Shown here piece after piece: positions 1-5,313 of a stretch of 6,214 nucleotides of DNA; the stretch's first letter is position 1, and each line of letters opens with the position of its first letter. Position numbers and translations under genes: made by a program. The notes under the pieces are model-generated. The model was given only the letters and a program-made list of their open reading frames with translations. It had not been told where the DNA came from and did no database searches. The DNA is taken from positions 1-6,214 of the forward strand of contig JAYPQA010000091.1 in the NCBI GenBank assembly GCA_038131695.1. Reading direction: 5' to 3'. The DNA is from JADHLK01 sp038131695 (GTDB lineage Bacteria; Pseudomonadota; Alphaproteobacteria; Puniceispirillales; Puniceispirillaceae).

Positions 1-61
1 CCACGCCCCGCCCATAATGAAAAGAGGGCGTACATAAAAGAATCTGCGGGCCCGCCGACCC
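1..61. other. Downstream flank of rlmE, no gene assigned
   Basis: This tail follows the rlmE TAA. It contains the 10-base palindrome GCGGGCCCGC at 46-55, followed on the minus strand by a T-rich ATTCTTTTA. A second pair, CGCCC (9-13) and GGGCG (26-30), could form a 5-bp stem with a 12-base loop. Neither is a convincing Rho-independent terminator, because the first leaves almost no stem once a loop is allowed. The edge is too short to tell whether another gene begins or ends here. Confidence 0.3.
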
Positions 62-796
62 TTACCCTTTGAAGCCGGTGGCGAGCAGGTAGGTTTCGAC
101 TGATTCCGCGCGGCTGGCATATGGTTTCACATGGCGGACCTTTTCAAAATGCCGGTTCAGCGCATCCAGCAGCGCCTTGTCCGTGCCGCCGCGAAACGCC
201 TTGGCCAGAAACCCCCCGCCGGGGCTCAAAACCTCAACCGCAAAATCCAGCGCGATTTCCAAAAGGCCCATGGTCCGCAGATGATCCGTCGCCCGGTGGC
301 CGGTGGTCGCGGCCGCCATGTCTGAGAGCACCAAATCCGCCGGGCCATCCAGCAGGCGGCGCACCTCTTCCAGCATCCCAGGCTCAGTAATATCGCCTTC
401 GACAATCGCCGCCCCCGGCACCGGGTCCACAGCCAGCAGATCAATACCGACCAGCTTGCCCGGCCCGTCCCCTATCTGGCAGCGGCGCGCCACCAGCTGC
501 AGCCAGCCGCCTGGCGCACAGCCCAAATCCACCACCCGCTGATGCGGGGCCAGAAAGGGAAATTTCGCCTCTATCTGCTCCAACTTCAGGGCCGCACGCG
601 AGCGAAAGCCGCGCTTTTTCGCCTCAGCCACAAACGGGTCATTCAGCTGGCGGGTCAGCCAGCGCTGGGAGGAGGGCTTGCGCCCGCGCATCTTCTTTGG
701 CTGGCGGGTCAGCCCGGCCTTGCCCCGGTAGGAGCGGCCCGAGCTGCCTTTCGCGCGCGTCTTGCCGCCGCCGCCCGCCCCTTTTGATGATGTCAT
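62..796 (-). CDS. rlmE: 23S rRNA (uridine-2'-O)-methyltransferase RlmE (FtsJ/RrmJ)
   Basis: This 244-residue cytoplasmic enzyme belongs to the FtsJ/RrmJ family, which uses S-adenosylmethionine to methylate the ribose of U2552 (E. coli numbering) in the 23S rRNA A-loop, a late step of 50S assembly. The SAM-binding motif VVDLGCAPGGW lies at residues 88-98. By alignment from memory with E. coli RrmJ, the catalytic K-D-K-E set is K71 (RAALKLEQI), D159 (LVLSDMA), K199 (FLAKAF) and E234 (SVETYLLATG); all four are present. Residues 1-40 are a low-complexity Gly/Ser/Lys/Arg-rich extension absent from the 209-residue E. coli protein. The ATG start at 796 is preceded by AAGGGG six bases upstream. The gene begins 21 bases after the permease stop on the same strand, so it is probably co-transcribed with the efflux genes. 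The frame is intact, unlike its upstream neighbour. Confidence 0.95.
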   Translation of the reverse strand: MTSSKGAGGGGKTRAKGSSGRSYRGKAGLTRQPKKMRGRKPSSQRWLTRQLNDPFVAEAKKRGFRSRAALKLEQIEAKFPFLAPHQRVVDLGCAPGGWLQLVARRCQIGDGPGKLVGIDLLAVDPVPGAAIVEGDITEPGMLEEVRRLLDGPADLVLSDMAAATTGHRATDHLRTMGLLEIALDFAVEVLSPGGGFLAKAFRGGTDKALLDALNRHFEKVRHVKPYASRAESVETYLLATGFKG

Positions 797-802
797 GGCC
801 CG

Positions 803-808
803 CCCCTT
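803..808 (-). promoter_or_regulatory. Ribosome binding site of rlmE
   Basis: On the minus strand the sequence reads AAGGGG, then six bases, then the rlmE ATG. It lies inside the 21-base gap after the permease stop codon and supports the start at 796. Confidence 0.55.
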
Positions 809-817
809 TTTTCAGGA

Positions 818-1447
818 TCAGCCCGCCCGGCTGCCGATAGAGAACAGCCAGATAAAGGGTCTGGAAATCAGCCGGAACAGCCCGGCCACCAGCTGGCCTA
901 TATCGCGCCCGGCCCCCAGCGTTGCCGGCACGACAAACAGCACCAGACAGGTGGTAACCCCCAGCCCGAATGTGATGGTCGCGGCCATTGGGATCAGGAA
1001 TTGGGCCTGTAGCGAGGTTTCAAACATCAGCGTGGACAGGCCGCCTATGGTGGTCATAGAGGTCAGCAGAACAGGCCGCAGCCGATCGGCTGATCCCTGC
1101 ACAATCGCCTCTTCAAGATGTTCATCACCGCCGCCCAAATCAACCAGCCGCCGGTCAATCGTGGCGACCAGAATAATTGAGTTGTTCACCACAATCCCGG
1201 CCAGGGCGATCAGCGCAAACATGAGAGGATCGACAGGCTGAGCCCCATGAAAAATGCACCGAACACCGCCCCTATCAGGCCGAACGGGATCATAATCATC
1301 ACCGCAAAGGGACGCATCCAGCTGGAAAATACCCAAGCCAGAATGACATAGATGGAGAGCAGAGCCAGGATCGCCCTGGTCTGCATATCGGCAAAAAGCC
1401 TCACCCTGTTCTTGATCGCGCCCGTCAAACCGGTAGCGCAGCTTCAC
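818..1447 (-). CDS. RND permease, C-terminal fragment (TM10-TM12 part genuine)
   Basis: Only two parts of this 209-codon frame are permease sequence. The first is VKLRYRFDGRDQEQGEAF at the start, the end of the second porter half. The second runs from M76 (ATG at 1222) to the end. Residues 19-75 are an out-of-frame shadow; the real TM8/TM9 sequence (ADMQTRAILALLSIYVILA and onward) is in the neighbouring frame at 1392-1225. From residue 76 the frame gives MFALIALAGIVVNNSIILV (TM10), an RLRPVLLTSMTTIGGLS loop and helix, ETSLQAQFLIPMA, and two last hydrophobic helices ending at TGA 820-818. TM10 has asparagines where AcrB has Lys940. The apparent GTG start at 1447 is an artefact of the frame break. 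Confidence 0.75.
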   Translation of the reverse strand: MKLRYRFDGRDQEQGEAFCRYADQGDPGSALHLCHSGLGIFQLDASLCGDDYDPVRPDRGGVRCIFHGAQPVDPLMFALIALAGIVVNNSIILVATIDRRLVDLGGGDEHLEEAIVQGSADRLRPVLLTSMTTIGGLSTLMFETSLQAQFLIPMAATITFGLGVTTCLVLFVVPATLGAGRDIGQLVAGLFRLISRPFIWLFSIGSRAG

Positions 1448-1775
1448 CGGCCAGCTGCCCCGGGCATCTCGCCTGCTTGCAATATTTCGGTCAGCTGGGC
1501 GGTATTGATAACATTCTCATCCAGCTCGCTCTTGCACGCCACCTCGCGAAGCCATCCTGCGGCGCACCACGGAAAAGCCCAGCCGCTGCTCTATGGTCGC
1601 AATCTCGGCCAGCTCAACAAAGCTGCCGGTCGGGGTGATCAGGCGCAGGCTGCTCAGCCTGGTCATCGCCCAGCTCACTATCCGGGCGGGTCAGCCGGAC
1701 GGTGACCTCATCATCACTCTGGCAAAGCGCTGAACCACTGCCCCATCAAGGGCGGCGCACGCGGCTGCGCCCAAC
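1222..1775 (-). other. Cluster of about seven frame changes within the permease
   Basis: Reading the minus strand, recognisable RND peptide hops between frames. AALDGAVVQRFAR spans 1756-1718, DDEVTVRLTRPDSEL 1715-1671, and SSLRLITPTGSFVELAEIA starts at 1654. REVACKSELDENVINTAQL starts at 1548, VKLRYRFDGRDQEQGEAF spans 1447-1394, and ADMQTRAILALLSIYVILA starts at 1392. MFALIALAGIVVNNS starts at 1222. Four junctions look well localised. One base is missing near 1717, where adding a G would give the family-typical FARGDDEV. One is missing near 1447-1452, and one near 1222-1225 (SILS followed by MFAL). One T is extra in the five-T run at 1393-1397. The other three (about 1750-1775, 1649-1672, 1548-1559) are net +1 or -2 and cannot be placed exactly. 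Confidence 0.8.
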
Positions 1776-3188
1776 AGAACTGGACGGTAAAGCCAGCGAG
1801 TGGCCCAGCGGAGTCAGCCGGATAATCCGCTCCTCAGCCCCGTAATTCAGGTTTTCTTCCAAATCGCTGGTACCCGGTATGGCATCGATCATCTGCATCA
1901 TCTCACCAGCCACGCGTTTCAGCTGCGCCAGATTATCGCCCATCACCCGCAAATCCAGATCGCGGCCCGGCGGCCCGCCTTCCGGCGCGCGCACCAACAG
2001 CCGCTCCAGCCCGGGCAGCGGGCGTATCTCAGCGCGCAGGGCATCCACGAAATCAGCCGAGCGGATCTGGCGCTGATCTGCGGTGACCAGCTCAACCAAC
2101 AGGCCGGCACGCAAATCATCTGCCTTGGAGACCGCCTCGCCCGCATCCCCGGCCCCGATATTGCGGCCAATCTGGCTATAGGCAAAGACCAGCAGATCAC
2201 GCTGGCCATCGGTCATCTCATCATGCACCACATCCAGCGCGCGCTCCATCTCAGCGACCATATTTTCGGTCTGCTGGCGGGTCGAGCCGGAAGCCATCAC
2301 CACATTGGCATAAAGCCGGTCCGCCTCAGGCGAGGAGAAAAACACAAACGGCACCCGCCCGCCAGCGATCATCCCGACCGAGAAAATCAGCAGGCCAAAG
2401 GCAAAGGCCAAAGTCACATAGCGAAAGCGAAAAGCCGCCCGCACCGCCGGGGCAAAGAGCCGGTCTCGCAGGAACCCGAAGCCCCTGTCAAACCCGCGCC
2501 GGAAGGCAGACACCTTGTAGCCTTGCTTGCCAATGCCGCTATGCGAGAGATGCGCCGGAAGGATAAAGAAACATTCGATCAGGCTGGCCACCAGCACCGC
2601 ACAGACCACCGCCGGGATCGCCGCGATAATCACCCCGATGATTCCCTTGATTATAAACAGCGGCAAAAAGGCCGCCACCGTGGTCAGCATGGCCGAGACA
2701 ACTGGCGGGCCCATGCGGGCCGCCGCCAGCACGGCAGCTTCTTCAATCGGCAATTTTCGGCGCTCGCGCAGATGATCGGCGTGCTCCCCAATCACAATCG
2801 CATCATCCACCACGATCCCCAGCGCCATAATCAGGCCAAAGAGCGAGATCATATTAATCGACTGGCCGGATACCAGCATCACCCCGAAAGTCGCCAGAAA
2901 GGCAACCGGAATCCCAACCGCAACCCAGAAAGCCACCCGCCCGGGCAAAAACAGGAACAGCACCAAACAGACCAGGACCAGACCACCCAGCCCGTTTTTG
3001 ACCATCAGCATAATCCGGTCAAGGATCAGCAGGGCGGCCACCTCATGCTGGGCCAGAGACAGGCCGTCCGGCAGCTTTTCCGCCTTTTCGTCCAGATAGG
3101 CCTGCACCACCGCATGGGTCGCCAGGGAATCGCTGGTCTTGCCGCGCTCGATAAGTAATTCTACCGCAGGCTGGCCGCGATGCGACAA
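1746..3188 (-). CDS. RND permease, middle fragment (TM2-TM6, TM7, second porter half)
   Basis: This 480-codon stretch continues the permease; the genuine sequence starts at RGQPAVELL (residue 4), and the apparent start codon is unlikely to be used. After the end of the first porter half comes a run of membrane helices from about residue 66 to 212. Within it, TM4 carries GIVVDDAIVIGEH, with D128 and D129 matching the paired aspartates (D407/D408 in AcrB) of the proton relay. Residues 257-276 form TM7. The second porter half follows, with SGSTRQQTENMVAEMERAL at about 300-318 and GGPPGRDLDLRVMGDN near 404-419. The last eight or so residues (GRSRVRRP) leave the family pattern. The following piece, AALDGAVVQRFAR, is in another frame, so the TGA at 1746-1748 is a frameshift product. 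Confidence 0.85.
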   Translation of the reverse strand: MSHRGQPAVELLIERGKTSDSLATHAVVQAYLDEKAEKLPDGLSLAQHEVAALLILDRIMLMVKNGLGGLVLVCLVLFLFLPGRVAFWVAVGIPVAFLATFGVMLVSGQSINMISLFGLIMALGIVVDDAIVIGEHADHLRERRKLPIEEAAVLAAARMGPPVVSAMLTTVAAFLPLFIIKGIIGVIIAAIPAVVCAVLVASLIECFFILPAHLSHSGIGKQGYKVSAFRRGFDRGFGFLRDRLFAPAVRAAFRFRYVTLAFAFGLLIFSVGMIAGGRVPFVFFSSPEADRLYANVVMASGSTRQQTENMVAEMERALDVVHDEMTDGQRDLLVFAYSQIGRNIGAGDAGEAVSKADDLRAGLLVELVTADQRQIRSADFVDALRAEIRPLPGLERLLVRAPEGGPPGRDLDLRVMGDNLAQLKRVAGEMMQMIDAIPGTSDLEENLNYGAEERIIRLTPLGHSLALPSSSVGRSRVRRP

Positions 3189-3985
3189 AGCAGGGCCGGC
3201 TCTTCAACAGCATCTGTCAGCCTGGCCACCTCTCCCAGACGCACTGAACTGCCATCCGGCCTCACCAGAATTTCAATATCGGCAAATTCAGCTGCTGTCT
3301 CGCGCTTGCCCAGCGAGCGCACCCGCAAGGCCCCGTCAGCGAAGCGGCCAGCCGGCACATCCACCGCCGCAGCTGAGATAGCCGCTTGAATATCAGTCAG
3401 GCTAAGCCCCAGCCGGGTGAGGTCTGCCTCTGCCACCTCAATCAGAATTTCCGGCGCTGGCAGGCCGATTATCTGCACCCGGTCGGCCCCGCGCTGCAGC
3501 AAATCTTCCTTGATGCCCTTGGCGTGCCAGCGCAACGCCTCCAGATCAAGCGAGCCATAAAGCGTTGCGCGGGTGATCACATCATAGAATTCACCCTTGA
3601 CGATATTCGGGGCCTTGGCCTCAACCGGCAGACGCACCCGTCCGACCGCCGCCTCTACATCGGCCAGAGCTTTTTGCATATCCGCGCCGAATTCAAATTC
3701 CACATTGATGCGGGCCAGCCCTTCAAAAGAGGTGGAAGCCACCGTTTTGACATTGGCCAGCGTGCGCAATTCCGGCTCCAGCGTGCGCACGATATTGGCA
3801 TCCACATCCTCAGCTGTTGCCCCGGACCATTCCACCGATACCGCCACAATTTCGATATCAACATCGGGAAAGAACTGTTTGTTCAGCCGCGCCGCAGACA
3901 GCCCCCCTATCGCGATCATCAGAACCATCAGCAAATTGGCAGCCGTGCGATGGCGGGCAAAAAACCGGATTATCTCGCCAAACAT
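3161..3985 (-). CDS. RND permease, N-terminal fragment (TM1 and first porter half)
   Basis: These 274 residues open the permease. A short cytoplasmic start is followed by TM1 at about residues 16-34 and the family motif QFFPDVD at 37-43. The periplasmic porter domain follows, including VEWSGATAEDV at 51-61, a recurrent RND signature, and ADVEAAVGRVRLP near 108-120. The ATG at 3985 is supported by AGGAG eight bases upstream and by its one-base overlap with the adaptor stop. The last seven codons (IAASLR and TAG) are out of frame. The family-like sequence continues in the next frame as RGQPAVELLIERG, so one base appears to be missing around 3175. The natural protein would run on without interruption. 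Confidence 0.85.
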   Translation of the reverse strand: MFGEIIRFFARHRTAANLLMVLMIAIGGLSAARLNKQFFPDVDIEIVAVSVEWSGATAEDVDANIVRTLEPELRTLANVKTVASTSFEGLARINVEFEFGADMQKALADVEAAVGRVRLPVEAKAPNIVKGEFYDVITRATLYGSLDLEALRWHAKGIKEDLLQRGADRVQIIGLPAPEILIEVAEADLTRLGLSLTDIQAAISAAAVDVPAGRFADGALRVRSLGKRETAAEFADIEILVRPDGSSVRLGEVARLTDAVEEPALLCRIAASLR

Positions 3986-5157
3986 TATGAGGGCTCCTGA
4001 TTGCTGATGCTCTGCACAAAGGTGCCCTCACCGAGGCCGGGCAGTCTGGTTGCGATAATCTGCTCACCCTCCTGCACTTCCCCGCGCACAAAGATGCGCC
4101 CGTCGCGGCGGGCAATCAGCTGGACCTGGCGCGGGGCCGCCTTGCCATCAATCACGGCAAAGACTTGATCTGTCCCGTTCAGCGCCTCTTCCGGCAATTC
4201 AAAGACGCTCTCGAAAACCTGGCCGACATAGATCACCTCAACAAAGGCGCCGGGAGGTATCGGGCTGTCGGCTGCCAGTTCCGCATAGAGGCGCCCGCCC
4301 CCTTCGGATTTATCCACCAGCGCCTCAGACCGGGTGATTGTCGCACTGCTGCCGGCAATGATTTCCTGGCCAGAGCGCCAGTTCAAATCAACCGGCCTGC
4401 CGATCATCTCTGCTGCGCGGGCATAGGTCTGGGCTTCAACCACGAAAGAAACTTCCAGCGATCCCATATCAACCAGCCGGGCAACCGGCGCGGCGTTGGA
4501 CACACGCTGGCCCAGCGCGACACCGACCCCGGCCAGCACCCCCTCAAACGGGGCGGTCAGCCGGGCATCTGCCAAATCCTGCTTGCGGCTGCGCTCGGCA
4601 ACTTTCAGCTGCGCCAGCCGGGCGCGGGCCTGATCCAGCTGGTTGGCCGTCACCGACAGGCCCAGCTCTGCCTCATCCAGCGCGGCATCGCTGGCCACCT
4701 TGCGGGCCACCATTTTGCGGGTCCGCTCTAGCGTTCGCCAGCGCAATTCGGTCTGCCTCTCCAGCGCCGCGATATTCATCATCGCGCCCTTGATTTGGGC
4801 GGTCACCTCTTCCAGGGCCAGCCGGTAGCGCACCGTGTCCAGCCGAGCCAGTTCGGCCCCTTTTTTAATCCGCACGCCATCGCGCATCTCTTTGGCTACA
4901 AAGCTGACCTCGCCAGCAACCCCAAAACGCAAATCTGCTTCCCTCGCGGCCCGGACTGTGCCATAGACAGTCTGGGACGGGGCCGCATCACGCGCGGCAG
5001 CCACCACAGTCGTAACCGGCCAGATTTGCGGCTGGCCGGGTTCCGGCTCTACCACCGGGCGGGTGGCCATAAGCCAGTTGAACCCCCAGACAAACAGGGC
5101 CAGCACCAGCAAGGCTGGCACACCGCGAACAAGCAGTTTTAACAAAAAAGAGAGCAT
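3985..5157 (-). CDS. RND efflux periplasmic adaptor subunit (HlyD/AcrA-type membrane fusion protein)
   Basis: This 390-residue protein should be the adaptor linking the permease encoded next to it to an outer-membrane channel. A hydrophobic N-terminal segment at about residues 9-31 would anchor it in the inner membrane. There is no lipobox cysteine, so it is a membrane-anchored rather than a lipoprotein-type adaptor. Two half-lipoyl motifs flank a helical hairpin. The first lies at about 74-108 (GVAGEVSFVAKEMRDGVRIK followed by KGAELARLD) and the second at about 198-231 (ARLTAPFEGVLAGVGVALGQ followed by RV). The alpha-helical hairpin between them, about 111-196, is rich in Ala/Leu/Glu/Arg. 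A beta-barrel and membrane-proximal region fill the rest, ending with LPGLGEGTFVQ. The ATG at 5157 has AGGAAA six bases upstream. The frame is intact throughout. Substrate is not deducible. Confidence 0.92.
   Translation of the reverse strand: MLSFLLKLLVRGVPALLVLALFVWGFNWLMATRPVVEPEPGQPQIWPVTTVVAAARDAAPSQTVYGTVRAAREADLRFGVAGEVSFVAKEMRDGVRIKKGAELARLDTVRYRLALEEVTAQIKGAMMNIAALERQTELRWRTLERTRKMVARKVASDAALDEAELGLSVTANQLDQARARLAQLKVAERSRKQDLADARLTAPFEGVLAGVGVALGQRVSNAAPVARLVDMGSLEVSFVVEAQTYARAAEMIGRPVDLNWRSGQEIIAGSSATITRSEALVDKSEGGGRLYAELAADSPIPPGAFVEVIYVGQVFESVFELPEEALNGTDQVFAVIDGKAAPRQVQLIARRDGRIFVRGEVQEGEQIIATRLPGLGEGTFVQSISNQEPS
3994..3998 (-). promoter_or_regulatory. Ribosome binding site of the RND permease, within the adaptor's 3' end
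   Basis: AGGAG on the minus strand stands eight bases before the permease ATG at 3985, inside the last codons of the adaptor gene. With the TAATG stop/start overlap at 3987-3983 it fixes the permease start and suggests coupled translation of the two pump subunits. Confidence 0.75.
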
Positions 5158-5313
5158 TTATCATTTCCTGACAGCTGTGGCTGCGTAGAAGGCTTGCCAA
5201 GGCCGCTGATGCGCTTCATGCCAGACACCATGCCCGGCTCGTTACTCTATACGCAATAAACCGGCTCTGGTTTGCTCTAGAGGCCCCTTAATCCTTGTGA
5301 AAGTCGCCTACAG
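5158..5313. promoter_or_regulatory. Divergent intergenic region between the RND operon and the MATE gene
   Basis: These 156 bases separate the outward-facing adaptor and MATE genes, so promoters for both should lie here. The AT-richest part is about 5241-5260 (gttactctatacgcaataaa). It offers possible minus 10-like hexamers on either strand, but I see no convincing matching minus 35 box at proper spacing. CTCTAGAG at 5275-5282 is a perfect 8-base palindrome. GGCTCT (5263-5268) and AGAGGCC (5279-5285) form an imperfect inverted repeat around it. Either could be an operator, but both are short enough to arise by chance. No gene was found. Confidence 0.4.
5164..5169 (-). promoter_or_regulatory. 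Ribosome binding site of the adaptor gene
   Basis: The minus strand reads AGGAAA, six bases before the adaptor ATG at 5157. This is the first gene of the minus-strand unit, and the site supports the chosen start. Confidence 0.65.

Larger units (their letters stand above)
818..3985 (-). pseudogene. RND efflux permease (AcrB/HAE-like), full span, multiply frameshifted
   Basis: The span from the ATG at 3985 to the TGA at 820-818 corresponds to about 1,055 codons, the usual size of an AcrB-type RND permease. Such proteins are trimeric inner-membrane proton antiporters that capture substrates in the periplasm. RND landmarks occur in order: TM1 and the QFFPDVD segment, the porter domain, TM2-TM6 with a VVDDAIV motif in TM4, the second porter half, and a C-terminal block with RLRPVLLTS and SLQAQFLIPM. 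As written, the frame changes about eight times: once near 3170-3180, then near 1750-1775, 1716-1717, 1649-1672, 1548-1559, 1447-1452, 1393-1397 and 1222-1225. No single frame yields a complete protein. The parts between breaks look well conserved, so either the sequence contains indel errors and the gene is functional, or inactivation is recent. The start overlaps the adaptor stop, which fits a pump operon. Substrate cannot be told from sequence. Confidence 0.85.

Noticed and set aside
46..55. Rho-independent terminator after rlmE at the GCGGGCCCGC palindrome
   Set aside because: After allowing a four-base loop, only a three-pair stem remains, and the T-rich run after it is interrupted.
1210..1428. 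A separate 72-codon minus-strand gene
   Set aside because: Its sequence (ADMQTRAILALLSIYVILA, then MIMIPFGLIGAVFGAFFMG) is the TM8-TM9 part of the RND permease, displaced by frame breaks on both sides. It is not an independent small membrane protein.
1222..1775. Programmed frameshifting or phase variation in the permease
   Set aside because: There is no long simple-sequence repeat, and the breaks are many, in both directions and mostly away from slippery sites. Programmed frameshifting usually involves one site with a heptamer and a downstream structure.
1800..3158. A 452-codon open frame on the plus strand opposite the permease
   Set aside because: Its composition is rich in His, Gln, Arg and Pro with no recognisable domain. 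It lies exactly antisense to conserved RND sequence, so it is a codon-bias shadow.
3386..4000. A 204-codon plus-strand open frame opposite the permease N-terminus and adaptor end
   Set aside because: It is antisense to well-supported genes, with no family resemblance and no credible ribosome binding site context.
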